DNA of 64,000 bases from Parus major. Its lineage: Eukaryota > Chordata > Aves > Passeriformes > Paridae. Below are positions 43,643-57,000 of this stretch, in pieces. Every line of letters starts with the position of its first letter. Within the stretch, counting starts at the first letter, position 1. The notes below the pieces were generated by a model. The model was not told where the DNA came from, made no database searches, and saw only the letters and a list, made by a program, of their open reading frames with translations. The stretch covers positions 40,506,434-40,570,433 of the forward strand of contig NC_031773.1 in NCBI RefSeq assembly GCF_001522545.3, in the 5' to 3' direction. Both the position numbers and the translations under genes were made by a program.

Positions 43643-44749
43643 TATTTATTTTGACTACTAAAATATTCCCATTTACACTTTTTCACTAGTGCATCATTTA
43701 AATTTCTTACAGGAAATGAAAATCTTTGCAATTTCAGTATTGTTTTTATCCATGTGCGATGCATATATTTTTGCTTAAAAATGCTACTGATTACCTAAAC
43801 CTGATGTTTTCCTTAATTCTCAGAAAGAAAAAAAAAAGTGTGAGAGCTGAGTTCAGTCGTAATTCTCACTGATCATTAAATCTAACTCTTACTCTTCATG
43901 TTTTTTCTTATTTCATAATGTGGAAGTATTCCTTAGCAATTCTACAGTTCAAACTTAATTCTTTCTGTACCTGCTCAGCTTTCTGCCTCAGGCAGTAATC
44001 CAGCTGTAAGATGTAATAATTATCTCTGTGGGGGAGATCTTAAATGGGTAAAGGGCTTCCTTGCACAGACCTTTTCTTTATTATGTATCATTGTTAAAGT
44101 GAGCACAGTGATTGCTTGCATGGTAGCAACTTGGGGGGTGAGGGGGGAAGTGTGTTTTTAAAAACATGATTTACAAGTGGCTGACAGGAACAAGTATGTG
44201 GTGTACAACCCTTTATCATACAAAAGAAAATTTGTCAGCTTAGTTTTGGATCTTTTGCAGATGAGTATATGCATAGATAGACTCAAAATATGGATTAATT
44301 GCATATGCATGTGCATAGCTGGGACACTTGGATACCTGGAGGTTATGCAGTTGCAGAGGAACAACATGCCAATTGTAGACTAACCTTTGAATATACAATC
44401 TTTTTGTCTGTTTTGTACATGAAAACTCCTGAGATTGAATTGCAAGTATTACTTAGGTTCAAAATATTCTTTGAATTACAGCCAGTTAAAAACATGATCA
44501 GTCACTACTATTAGTTTTTAGGGTTTTTTTGTCTGTTGTTTCTTACCAGCGGGGCAGGAAAGTAGTCTAGTATTGTGAAGATTAGGAAAATTTTTCTACC
44601 AACAGGCACGTACAGAATGTTGGGGATTAGAGTGGAAAGGATTAAATGGGACAGAAATCCATTCAAGGTGCAGTGCAGTTTGTACCTTGACTGGGCAATA
44701 CTGAAAGCCAAGCTAGAGTAAACGTATAGGAAGATTTCAGTGAAGGGAG

Positions 44750-45540
44750 GGTGTGGAGATAGGCAGCCTCATGTTTAATGGCACTTTGGAGCAAGGCGCT
44801 GGCCCATGAGAAACAGCAGTGTCCTGGAAGGGGAGTAAGCACTCAAAAAACCAACAACTCCGGATCATTTTGACACTGTGTGTAGGTTGTCCAGCTCAAC
44901 ATCTCAGCAGCTTTCCTGTTCTCAGCTGTTGGGCAATCCAAGCCCAGGGGACACTGAGGGCAGCCACTCAGGCAGCTTCTTCTGCTTTGTTGTTGGAGGA
45001 GGCTTTCACACAACCTAGCTGTGCCTTGTAGCTCACATTCCTTCTTCAGGGGTGTGGACCTTTGGGATAAAAATGCAGGCATCTGTGCCTTCCTGAAGTT
45101 TCTTATGGAAAGACTCAAGATCAGAACAATTCTGGGAAGTTTTCAGCCCATCCGAGTCTCTTGCAAACTTTGCGTTGCACAAAAATTCCAGGGAAGGTTC
45201 CAGTTTGGGTGAGTGTACGTGCTGGGCTTTTCCTTGCAAGTTCTATAATTTACTTCTGCCTGGAACAACGTCGGGAATTGCTGCAGAACCTGCTGCTCCA
45301 GGAAAGTCCTGCTTCAGCTGCTGCCATGTAACCAAAACTATGCTTCAGCTTTGAGCCTAGGAATCCTGCTTTGCTTAGACAGAAACGGTGAGAATGGAAA
45401 GGCTGTACGACTCCTTCCACCCATCCTTCGCCTCACTTTCTTTCCATACAAAAATGCAACACTGTGCAGTGTTTCAACTACAGCAAGAAGAACCTGTCCC
45501 CCAAACCTCCAGCACAGCTTATAAAAGCATAAGGCATTCC
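44750..45540. other. GC-richer patch with TATA-like box, origin unknown
   Basis: About 800 bp clearly richer in G+C than its surroundings, with mixed short open frames on both strands and TTATAAAAGC near 45,520-45,530. It could be an old retroviral LTR or another transposon remnant, or a conserved UTR segment. I cannot identify it. Confidence 0.35.
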
Positions 45541-46534
45541 TTCTTGAAATCGAAATAACATAGCTTAGTGTGTTACAAATACTGCAGTGCTACCTTCTGT
45601 TTAAAATCATCTTAGATAAATATGGCATTTTTGTAGCTCTGGGTGAGTGGTAGGGTAGTTAGTATTCTTAGAAAAACTTGAAAACTACTTTCTATAGTCT
45701 AATGCCTGTCTACAAAGTAGTGGGTTATATGTCCCTTGCAAACAGGCAGAGGAAATCATACACACATATCAGCTAACAAAAAGCAACAATGACAAAACCA
45801 AACCAAAACAGGAAAAGAAAAAAAAACCCAAACAAACAAATCAGAGAACTCTGTGCATAATTATCCTAGTTTGGGAACAACATAATAAACTGTATCATTT
45901 TCCTGGGCTAGGAAATCATCCCAGAAAAATACATTTAACCTTCTTTGGCACAGTCATAATTTAAAAGATTGCTGAAAAGAAAATTGGATTTTATGGATAC
46001 CATTTACTGTCAACTAAGGAATTCTGTTAAGAATAAAATATTAATGTCATGTTATTACTCCAGTATAATACAAACAACTGTTAACTGCTACATCTTTACC
46101 AGTATAAGAAAGATACTACCAAAACAAAGGGAGTAAAAAAGAATCCTTGTTCAGCTTGTATCTTCACCAGTGCTTACAGAACTCTAAATGCCTTTTGCTA
46201 AATAGCCATACAGAGGTATTAACTTTACAGCAAATTTAAAGGTTACCTGCTTGCATGGGTGAGCTCAGTCTTTTGTGGTTATGGACAAAAAAAAAATTAA
46301 AAGCTTGGTTTGGTGGGGTGTTACATGCAAGACTACACCTTGGCAATGTGGAAAAATGTATATATACTTGCCAAAATTTTAGCTACTCATAGATCACTGT
46401 AGCAGGCAATTTTCTGTATTTGATACAGTTTTGGAAGGTATCAATAGAAGATACAAGATTTATATGAGGCTATGAATTCTGTAACTAGTGAATGTGAAGC
46501 CTTAAAAGACTCCACATAGTACTCTATGCATTGG

Positions 46535-46540
46535 AATAAA
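46535..46540 (+). terminator. Candidate distal poly(A) signal (AATAAA)
   Basis: Canonical AATAAA with T/GT-rich DNA 25-55 bases downstream (around 46,575-46,595), about 4 kb after the TMTC3 stop. It has the best sequence context among the candidates I saw. Confidence 0.4.
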
Positions 46541-46775
46541 GCATATTGTTCAGATATCCTACGTCTATTTAGCATATATGTTTGTTCCTTACATGTAATT
46601 ATCAGGGTATTGTCTTTTTAAATAGGCATGACAAGGTATTTTTAATTATATGCGTATTCATCTACTCACAATAAGAGTAGGTGGAGGAGGAAAATACAAC
46701 AATGACAGGATGTCTTACCAAAAGTAGAAGTCATAAATCTTGATTTTTAAAATACCATCTAGAACATGCACTCAC

Positions 46776-46874
46776 CTTGATTTCATCTGCAGTTGTTAAC
46801 CCAGTCCCACACTTCAGTTGTACGTGAGCATCATTCGAGCACGATCTGTAGCACCGACTCCCCACTACCGAGAG
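46776..46874 (-). other. CpG-rich exon-like segment of unknown origin
   Basis: On the minus strand, a 99-nt segment lies between a good acceptor (ATCTCCTTACAG) and a consensus donor (AAG|GTGAGT). One frame is open throughout (33 codons, phase 0-0), including SCSNDAHVQLKCGTGLTTAD. It has about five CpG in 99 bp where the surroundings have almost none. I do not recognise the peptide and see no partner exon. Confidence 0.35.
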
Positions 46875-49685
46875 CTGTAAGGAGATTGTGACAACGGGAG
46901 CTGACAGAATGGGGGATTAGTTGTTACTGCTCCTCAGCCTCAAGCTGAATAATCAAGGTTTGCTTGTTTGTTTGGGTGCACTGCTCCTTTCATCTACAGG
47001 AATATCAGACATTATGGATGATTATCTCCGTTTGCAAGATACAGTAATTTCTCTGTTGATAAAAGAAGCTTAAAGGGAGCTTCTGAACACCCTTTCTACC
47101 CCTTGAACAAATTATAACATGTCTGGAATGCTGGGTTTTCTTCAACTCTATGCATATGCATTTATCAATTTACCAGTATAAATAGCTGCAAATAAATAAA
47201 CAAAAAGAATGGAAAGGAATGTGGCAGTTTAAATCTCATGAAATTCAAATACTGGGCAAAAACATAAAAGAAGCTGAATTCTGTATTACTTCTTTAGATG
47301 TATTTATATGAGAGGGTTTTCATGAAGTTAGATCATGATCTGTAACGCTGACTATTTTTTGTATAATTCATAGTGTATTTCTGCCCCTTACTTGAGTGAA
47401 TATAGTCTTAGTTTTAATAGAAATATTTAGGTTTAAATTCCAAGGATAATCCTTCAGGTGGTTTAACAGATATTGCAAAGGAGCTAATTTGCATGTTCAG
47501 GAAAAGCAGAAATAAGTGTAATTGAGTTTAGGGAGTTTTTTTCCTTCTGATCAATATACATGAAAAATTATATATTTGACAATAAAAAATAGATGTTTTG
47601 CATAAAGATAAAAGCACCACTGACATTACAAAGATGCATAAAGAGTTTTCAAAGATTTTCCAATTATCTGCAGTGGTTTATCTTGTACTAAAAAGGATCC
47701 TTCTTTCCATTGACTTCCTTTATATTTTGATTATTTTACTGACACTAAGACCTTTTCCCCTAATTAACACAGTTTTTTAAATTCTGAGTATAAAATTCAC
47801 TGATGATCATTCAGGTTATAAACACAAGATACACTGTGACTGTAGAAAAAGAGAAAACCACATAAACCAGAAAGCAACTAAAATGCGAGAAAGCAAATAG
47901 GGGGTTTAGTTCAAAAATTAATAACAAAATAACAAACACTGTTATCTTAGGTTGTTTTGTGTCTGGGTGTCTTAAGAGCCTTCTGGCTTATGAGGAAGTA
48001 AAGCAAACTTAGCTCATCAATTACTGACAATTTGAATTTCAGTTTCTAAAAGCTGTTGGCTGTTTTTAGTATGCTGTTCCTTCTTCAGCTAGATGAACCT
48101 ACATAAAGGGATTGGGGGTGAGTTTGAATTTTAGTACACAGTCTCTATTGTTTTTGATGTCTTTAGGTTCTTCTCTTTCCTTTGTTCTCTTGTCCTTTGT
48201 TTGTTTCTGTGGCAATGATACTTTCTGAAAAGAGGAGCTAACTGAAGGATTAAAGTTTTTATATATAAAGTAATAAGCATCTTCAGTATTCTGCTCTTTA
48301 CTTTTGATTAAATACATATGAATATATGTATTTATATATGTATATAAATTGCATATATAAGTCTTTGCTAAAAAAGTAGAACACAAATATTTCAACACTC
48401 ACTATGAAATGTGCTCATTTTGCTTTATTATTCAAAACTTTCATTATTGTCCTTGGAACAGCAATGTAGGAAAAAACCTATAGGGACTGATGACCAAGTA
48501 ACTGCTTCCTGTTATTAACCATTGTGAGGCAGCTTCATAAATCACACAAATGATCAGCTAAAAGTAGACTTAACATAAATAAATCAGTATAGTTGTATAA
48601 TACATAGAGCATAACATCGTGTGGCTGATTTTTGCAGTTGTGTATTGTGATTGGATTTATTTTGCTCGTGATCTGGCAGGGTTTTGAGAAGGTGGGAGTT
48701 TCTGCTTCCAAGGGCAGCAACTGTTCAAACTGTTGTTAGCTGCTCTTCATTAGCACTTCAGAGGTGAAGGCTGCTGTCTTTGTACTTGACATCTTGGTAA
48801 GTATCTCGTTAAAATGTGAAACAGAGGGTTCATTCAACAGGCTGAGCTAGAACATGATTTACAGAAGATCGTGATTGTATCAATCTACGGATGAGGACAA
48901 AATTAGCCAGAATTGTTCAATATTTCTGTCCTGCATTCAGCTATTTACAGAATGTTTTCCTCATAGTCCTGGCAGCAACTTCTGTATACCTTAGGCCCGT
49001 AACTATAAATCTTAAGGAATAATCCAACCCATGTGACAGGATAAATTGCAGTGCTCTAAATAACACCACTGTAATATGTGGCCTCTGACCTGAGAAGCTT
49101 ATCATCATGAAAGAATGTGATGATCTAAACTAGAAAATAAATAAAAATGGCATTTTCATTATATATTTGGGACTAGCAAGAAAGCATTTAGGGTCTTACA
49201 AAGCTTCTTAATTCTACTGAAATGAGACAGTCTTCATGATACTGTTTGTTAACACTCCTCCAAGCCTGTGATTTTTTTCTGAAGAATTTATTGTTTTTCT
49301 GCAACTGCATAATTAAAGAAAAAAATACTAATTTGCTTTTAAATGTTACAGTTAAATTCCATATCAGATTTTCTTAGTTTTAATTCAATATGATTATGTG
49401 TAGATCCTGAAGCTCACATACATTCAATAGCACCAAATAGTGAAACTTCTTTGAATAACATGTTTGGAATATTGCAGGTACAGCATGACAGGAGAGGCTT
49501 AAGAGGAATAATAAAAAACTAATAAGATTTTTGTGCACAAAGATACTACCAGTGAGTCAAGACATGTATACTCCACAGATTAATGGATGCTTGTAGTATA
49601 CACTCAATTAATATAACTTCCAACTTGCTTTACACTTTTTCCAAGCATTTGCTTTCAGATACTGAAAGTGGGTTACATAGACTGT
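46875..49685. other. Intergenic, no gene recognised
   Basis: AT-rich DNA with short ATAT/GTAT runs near 48,310-48,360. A plus-strand splice-donor-like GTAAGTATC follows 48,796, without further support. Nothing else identified. Confidence 0.5.
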
Positions 49686-49689
49686 GGTC

Positions 49690-49850
49690 TCATTTGGTGT
49701 GGCCATCTGAGAAGGAGCTCTGCAGTGTATCCATGGGGACCAGGGGCTGTAGCATGTGATGTGTGAAGAGAGGCTGAAGCAGCTGATTCATTTTTGCCTG
49801 AAGAGGCAGGACTTACAGGGGCTTCTTACTGCCATCTTCAACTCTGAGAT
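49690..49850 (+). mobile_element. CR1 LINE fragment, diverged
   Basis: GAGAGGCTGAAGCAGCTGAT, followed by TTTGCCTGAAGAGGCAGGAC, CAGGGGCTTCTTACTGCC and a CTTCAACT block, matches the upstream part of the CR1 3' UTR (GAGGCTGAGGGAGCTGGG...GAAGAGGAGGCTCAGGGG type) with many changes. It is missing its 3' end. Limits are approximate. Confidence 0.7.
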
Positions 49851-52800
49851 GGTATTTGCACAGAAGCAAATAATTCAAAAGGTAATGAACACAAGGGAAG
49901 TTCTAAATAAATGCAAGAAAAGAATTGTTCTCAGCATTCCTATTTGCATTTGATCCTGCTATTCAGAGTCTCATCACCCCTTTGGCATATTGCCTTCTTC
50001 AGGCTCCTCAGCAGTCATGTCCAGGTGAGGACAGGACTGTGCTGGCCAACCACTTCAGCAGAGCCAGAGTGAGACATTTGGCATGGCAGTGTCTGGGGCT
50101 AACTCCTGGCATGTGTGTTAGAATTCAAAAACACACAGAGAAAGATAGCAGCAACTAAATTAATGCAGAGGCATTAATTAAAGTCATGCATTATTTATGC
50201 AAGGATTTTCCAGGGAAGAATCATACAACTTACAGTTCAGGTGAGCAGGAATTAACACTTTTTTTCTCTTAACACCAGGCTGAATGACTTAAATGGATGA
50301 AAATTTTGTTGGTAAAAATAGTATCTTTACAGAACACAATTAAATTTTGTTGTTCATTGCAAGACGTTAGGGTTGGTGAGGTATAAAAGACGACAGGAAC
50401 CAAATACCTGTATTCATGATAGCAAAGATCTGTAAAATGCCATACAACTTTTGATTTAGGAAGGTACTTGTGTACAAACTCCCAAAAGCTCATAGGACAT
50501 ACTAGGAGAAGAATTCACCACGCATGGTTACAAAACTTGTTCCTAACCATGCCATGCTGACCTATGCCATAAAAAATATTATTCTTAACCTCAAAATCAT
50601 TAGAATAAAAAAGTAGAAATGTTTTTCTTGGAGTAACACAGAATGAACAATTATCTATTGTAACCCAGCTTTGGCTATAAAAATAGAAATTAAGATCTTG
50701 TTTGTAATGTTTTTGGCCAGAGAAATGTTTGGGAACTTTAACTTTACAGATACAGACTGGGGAAAAATGCTGAGAATATGGTAAGTCCTGGATATTTGTA
50801 TGCATACTGACCAGCCAATTTTTAGTTAGGTTATGAATCTGCAGAAAGTAACATTATTTAAAATTATTTTTGATAAAGAGTAGAATATTTATGAGGTTAT
50901 GGCTGTAAAAAAGCCCCAGCATATCAAAACTGGGCTTTCAGGAAAAAAATACAAAAAAACCCCTCTTTAAAATTAAATGGAATTAAATGTAATCCATGTC
51001 TGGATCTGCTAAAGGCAGATTTAATGCACAGATATACTAAGACAATTCGATAAACCACAGGAAAAAGGTGGAAGGAAAATACCATAAAGTTCTCAATCTA
51101 TGTAAATTGAGATGCTATTTTTTGGTTGATTTAACAGATTAATAAAACACTTGATAGCAATCTTTCTGAAATTCAGCTCAGGAGAAACTAATAGTTAAAT
51201 TGCAAATGACAAGAATTAATGGAATTATTGGAGGATGGATAAAAGCTTTCCAACAGGGAAAGAGCAACAGACAGTTCTGCAATATCTGATAGCACAGTTG
51301 TTACAGCTATGCTCCTAAAATAACTTTGCACTGAACTTCTCTAATAATGTCAGTCAAGACTGTTGTAGAAATACAGTAAAAATACTGATTGTTGATGATA
51401 CAAATATGCAAGCATTGTCAATACAGGGTATGGTATTGTATAAAAATCACTTAATTCAAATGGATTGATAGAAGTCAGAATAAATTCAATAATAGATACT
51501 ATAAAGTGATGCACTCTTCCCCTAAAGGGAACATCACAGCCCTGCTACTGGTATCCGAATTCTGTTGAAAGAAGTTCAGCAAAGAAATAAGTTGGAAATG
51601 TACTTGTCTGTCCTACATAAGAGCAGGGTTACAAATTAGTGAGTTCATTTAGCCAGAAAATGATATGACTGTATTGAAAAGGCAACTGCAGTAGAAATAA
51701 AGACACTGCTGGTGATGCTTATCTGGAATATGTTCTTAGTTTTGATTTTCTATGTCCAAGATCAATAAATTAAAACTAAAATAATTACACAAAATCTCTG
51801 CTGGATGGATAAGTAAAGCAAGAGGACTGTCTTCTGCAAAGAGCCAGAGCTTGTTATCTGAGGCTAAACAAGTCAAAAGGGCATGTCTTTGTTAAGATCT
51901 TCAGTAGGAGGGTTAAAACTGGAAGAAATATTGCCATTTAGGCTAAAAGCCAATGTTTGTACAAAAACAAAAAGGGAGAAAACAATTATAAATACACTCA
52001 AGCTGGAAATGAGGCAAAAGGCCGCTCTACTGGAACAATGTATTTTGGGACTATCTTTGAAGAATGGTGGGGGGAGGAAAAAAGTTATTTTAAGATAAGG
52101 CTATGAACAGTTTTGAAAGTGAATTCATTAAATGCTACCTGTAATAATAAAGAAGTAAATTTTGTGATCCAGGAAGTTTATTCTAATTTTGTTCTTCCTT
52201 AAAGCACTCTAAGCTAAGAAATGATAGGAATTTGCATCCTATCCTCTGTTTATTTTAGAACATATGTTTAAATTGGAGGTATTCTTGTGAAAGCAACAAT
52301 GCCTATTGCAAACTGATGTATTTGACATGTGAAATCGCTCTGCACAGAACAATACAGAAATAGATCACATTAAAATGTTTTGTTTTCAGTGGTTATAATT
52401 TTACTGAAATCTTAATGTAGCAGTGAAAAGTTGTCTAAACTTGCATGTTTACTGTCTTCCAGAATTATTTTGCCATCTTACTCATTTGTACTGAGATGCT
52501 CTCTCTACAGGTTAAATAAATGACCTTTTAAAGAGCCAACTCAATGATGTTAAGACAAATCCCTTGATGTACAGGTCCCACAGCTGTGTGCGCCAAGTTA
52601 CTGGTGCAATTCATGAGTTAGTACATGAAGTTAACTGAAAATTTGCAGTTGAATTCAGTTTTTCTCAAGATGCAAATACTTGCCTTTTTATATGTATTGG
52701 AGATGGTAGTAAAAGCCTTATGAAACATTGGAGTGAATCCATATTGTGAAGGTAGAGAAGAATATGCAGTTCTCTGCCTTCCTTTTTTGTTTCCATGCCC

Positions 52801-52879
52801 TCTACCTGGTAAGGCAGTTTGCTACAAACATTTATATATTGCAAAGTTTTGCAATTTATTCTATATAGTAGTAGTTGTA

Positions 52880-52928
52880 CTATTATTATTATTATTATTA
52901 TTATCATTATTAATAATAATAATAATAG
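52880..52928. repeat. (ATT)n-(AAT)n palindromic microsatellite
   Basis: About eight ATT units, a single ATC interruption, then switching to AAT units. The two arms are reverse complements, so the tract can fold into a nearly perfect hairpin. Confidence 0.92.
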
Positions 52929-53053
52929 ATTGTGATGAAGAAAAACTCGTTGCAAATTTTAAAAAACTGAAAATATATTATTAGTACTGGATTATATTTT
53001 TGGTTTTTAATATAATATATAATTCTTACTTTATATGTATGTGAAAGGTAAAT

Positions 53054-53095
53054 TAGAATCACAGAATTGTTTCCTAGAAACATTTCAACTGGTTA
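53054..53095 (-). mobile_element. Possible CR1 3' tail remnant
   Basis: AGAATCACAGAATTGTTT resembles the reversed CR1 tail AGAATCACAGAATGGTTT, but the following bases diverge quickly. Only weakly supported. Confidence 0.3.
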
Positions 53096-54030
53096 AGGTA
53101 AAAAATAATTACAATGCAATTGTAGAACTTACTGTATTCTGTTATTGAAGAAATATGGGGAAAATTGTTCCTGAAGTAATTTGTTGAATTTCAAAACCAA
53201 AAAAACAGAAGACAAAGAGCACTGGAAACAAGTCTAAGTTTAGAAGTCAGGAATGACAATCCCAAAGAACATGGTGAATCTATCCTTAAATATAAAATTT
53301 TGTGCCTAATTTAAATAATCTTCCTGAGCAGCAGAGGTTTAGTCCAAAACCTAGGAGCATGTCCCAGTATTGATCCCTCAGTGCTTTCTTGGTGTGTAAA
53401 AACCTCTTTTCCACAGTTTGCTTCCCTCTGGGTACAGGTCCCTCTGTATCTCTACCTGCTGTGCTAGAGCCAAATCCTTATGTGTCTGTATTCTAAAAAA
53501 AGGATGCAGGCACTTTCTCATCCATCCCTATTCAACAAACTCTTAAAAGTAAGGAAAAAAGAAAAAATAAGAATGTCTTGGCTGCATTCAAAACTTATTT
53601 CCTAGAAGTATGTTTTCACCTGTTCCTGAACAATTCTGTACATACATGTGCTAGACATGTGAGGTGCCTAAATATCAGGTGTGAGGGATACAAGGCTGAA
53701 GTAACCTCAGTAACCTGGCTCTGCTGCCCTGCAGAGGTTTCCTTGTGCACACTCCTCAAGAGCACCCTCAGCTCCTGCTTGTCGAGATCTTGTGAGGTAA
53801 AGTTTCTGTCACTACATGCTTGTGTGTTCCCCAAGCCATTAAAGGCAGCCAAGTTCATGGTTCTCAGCCTTCAGAAGATGGAAACATGTGAGCTCATGTT
53901 CCTATGGACATGTACTCCCTTGGCCATTCTTAAAATGCATTGGGAAGATTCAGCTTTGCCCAAAACATAAGTCAAGAAAAATACATTTAATTTTTTGGGA
54001 CTGTTGGGTTGTTTGTTTCTTTCTTTGGTT

Positions 54031-54073
54031 GGGTTTTGGGTTTTTTTTGTTGTTTTGGGGGGTGGGGGGAGGG
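54031..54073 (+). repeat. G/T-rich tract with G-quadruplex potential
   Basis: GGG, TTTT and GGG are followed by a T-rich loop and then GGGGGGTGGGGGGAGGG (54057-54073). There are at least five runs of three or more G on the plus strand. Confidence 0.8.
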
Positions 54074-57000
54074 TTGTTTTTTTGTGTCTAGCAACTGTTA
54101 ATATAGGTTTGCTTTGTATGCAGAAACTGGGGGTATAAAGGTAGCCTCTTGATTTGAGACTGGCCTCAGTCTGCAGAGGGGCTACATTCTAAGGCAAGCT
54201 TCTCATACTCTCTGCCTCAGAATATTTCATTGAGAGCAATAGGGATTTAGTTTAGTTCTTCATCAGGACACAAGCTGTTAGGAGTCAAGAATTCCCCTGA
54301 CACTGGACCTATTCACATCACATCTGAGAACTTGCATCATCTTTCATACTGCTTTATCTCATCTTTATTGAAAATGACAGTTTTGGGGTTTTTTATGTAA
54401 TTCTCTCCTGTATTCACAGAGAAGATCTTGTTTGTGAGTAATTTTACTTTTTTTTGGTTTTTTCTGACTGGAGTGATATATTTTGTAAAGGAAAAAAAGA
54501 GTAATTTTTAAACAATCTAATGGAAAACTATAATGATTTTGCTTTTTAAATATCTCTGAGTTCTGACCTACAACAACAAAGTGCTTAATTTTTCTGCTTT
54601 GAACTCAGACCCCAGATATGTCTCGTACATGAAAAGAATCTTGATTAGATTTTTCCCAAATGTTGGATAAATGAGGCTAGTTGTGGAAAAAAAATGTTTC
54701 CTCCTCCTCCTGTCACTTCTGTTCCAGAGTAGGTTTTTTTGTTTCTTTGTTCTGTACTATGAATCTCACTCTGTACTATGAAGAAAAATGGTTTTGCTTT
54801 AATTTTCTTTTCAGGAGAAATGTCTGTTTGAATAAATGCTTGAAAGTTATAATGTAGAAGACATACTCAGTTAAGCCAGGAAAAAACTGATCCAATTTGT
54901 GAAGGAGATCTTGTGTTCTTCTATAATTATAGAAAAACATGTGAGGTAGAGAGAGATGGATTGGATATGGGCAGCCATAATCACTGAACACATTATATTA
55001 AGGTTAACTTCAATGAAATGTTAAAGGTAATACAAGGATAATGATAATAGGGCAAATAAGTAGCAGGCAGAAGCAATTCTCATTAATCTGTTGAGTCATC
55101 TTTACTTCCAAAATATCATTGGAGTGTAATTTGAAAGGAATATGTTGAAAAAACCCATGGGAGCAGGGAAGAGGGGTAATTATACATATATACATGTATA
55201 TGTATATGCAATATTTATATGTGCCTACATATACTATTACATATTGTTATATAATATTGTCTACTAGAGATTTTGTATATAATGTATATTACTTAAAAGT
55301 TTTCTAGTCGTTTTATGAGACTGTTATTCACACATTTTAATGAGTTTCTTAGGAGAGTCTATACCTGTATGTTATTTTTCATAGCTCTACTAGTTTATAA
55401 TTTTCTTCCTTTTCCTGTATCCTTTCCTTTTAAGGCAAAAACCACATTTGATCAGATTCTGTGGGGGGTTGAAATTTTCAGAAAGATTTGTATTGGCCAC
55501 ATGGATAAGCTATTGCATGACTGAGGTAGGAAATCTAGTGTGACCAAAGAATTGTTTTGCAGTGTATTCAGCACATCCTAATTGATTGTTCCCATGTCTT
55601 CATTCCACAGTAGATGAAAGGAATGTAGCACTTGGCTGAAGGTGGCAGTTTCCAATCAACTAAAGCATTACAAATTCATAGCCTGCCTTTTTCTCACAAT
55701 AAGGGAGTGAGAGCCAATAACATTATTGGTTATTGTCAGCCTGCTGTATCACTCAAATTAGTAAGTAAATAAACTACCAAACATGTTGTCCTAATATTTC
55801 AGTAGATGTGTTGTGTAAGATATGACTTTGATTAAGTGGAATTTTGTATAATGAATGTGGGGTTTTCACTGTATTCCCTATTCAAATAGTAGTTCCAAAA
55901 AGATTTTGTAAGTCATCACAGCTATTCTCATGGATTTTTTTTGCCATGTAAACACACTGAAAACATTCAAAATGGAAATTGTGCTTCTACTTACACTTTG
56001 CTTGCTTTTTTATTCCTCTTGAGTAATTACCTTTGGAAATAATGCTATCCAAAGAGAAGAACTCCTTTATTAATAGAAATTTTTACATACATTTTCAGGT
56101 AACCTGAGTAAGTATATCACACAGAGAAGTGAAATCAGATGAGGAAGAAAACTCAAAAACGAAAAGTGGGATCTAGAGCACGAGGACTTGAAAGAAAAGG
56201 AGGTCCTGGGGTTAAATCTCCTCTTTTATAACTCTCAGAGGCATATAAACTTTTCTGATCTTGAATCATAGTGTTTGTTTGGATTTTTTAATCTCTAATG
56301 AATTAAACACATGAAAAAGCACATTAACTCTCGAGAAATTCATGTGGATTTATTGACTATGCAGGTACCTGAGCGTTAGAATCAGCAATGAATTATTTTA
56401 ACTTTGATGTAAAATCCTGTTTAAAGATTAAATCTGTCATAAGATTTTAAAAACATGGGTAATATGGTGGAGGGAATATAATTTAAATAAGGCTAATCAT
56501 AAATTCTGTAGACCTGTACTTCAGGATGTGGCATCTTTGATAACAGCAATATTTTAAAAGGAGAATATTTGTAAAGTCTTTAATAATAATAGATACACTT
56601 TTCTGTGTATTAGAAGGTACATATCAAAAATCAAACCTAACAGACTGAGAATCTGAGGAACAGTTTTCAAAGCAACCTGAAAGATAAATCCTGAATATCT
56701 CTTGGTTAATAATTTGTTTCAATTAGCCTGTTAATAATTAATTCTGCTAATAGTAGGTATTTAACAGTATGGAAAATGTTAAACTCCTCAGAGTATCTTA
56801 TAATCCCTATGTTTATTTGACCTTACTGATGATTCAGCTTTTATTTTGCATTTGTAGAGGTCAGCACTTCTGATTGTGTACCAGACTATTTTTCTAGTAG
56901 GTCTGTAATATCTCAAGTTATTAGAATAAACTCTCAGCTTTTTTTGAATGATCAGAAGCAAGCACCAAAGATGTGGCCTTTGGCTTTCTTTCTTTTTGCA

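Larger units (their letters stand above)
42527..46560 (+). other. TMTC3: TMTC3 3' UTR and immediate downstream DNA
   Basis: No other gene starts here. The 3' end is unknown. ATTAAA hexamers at 43273 and 43637 and AATAAA at 46032 and 46535 are candidate poly(A) signals, giving 3' UTRs of about 0.8, 1.1, 3.5 or 4.0 kb. A GC-richer patch at about 44,750-45,540 lies inside the longer options. Confidence 0.45.

Noticed and set aside
48739..48796. Plus-strand exon-like segment ending in TTG|GTAAGTATC downstream of TMTC3
   Set aside because: Good donor only; weak acceptor, no open frame of interest, no CpG or composition shift, no partner exon.
53578..53970. 130-codon plus-strand open frame
   Set aside because: Cys/Leu/Ser-rich product without domain or homology that I know; within chance length. 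Splice-like signals inside it (acceptor near 53,734, donor near 53,798) are ordinary background.
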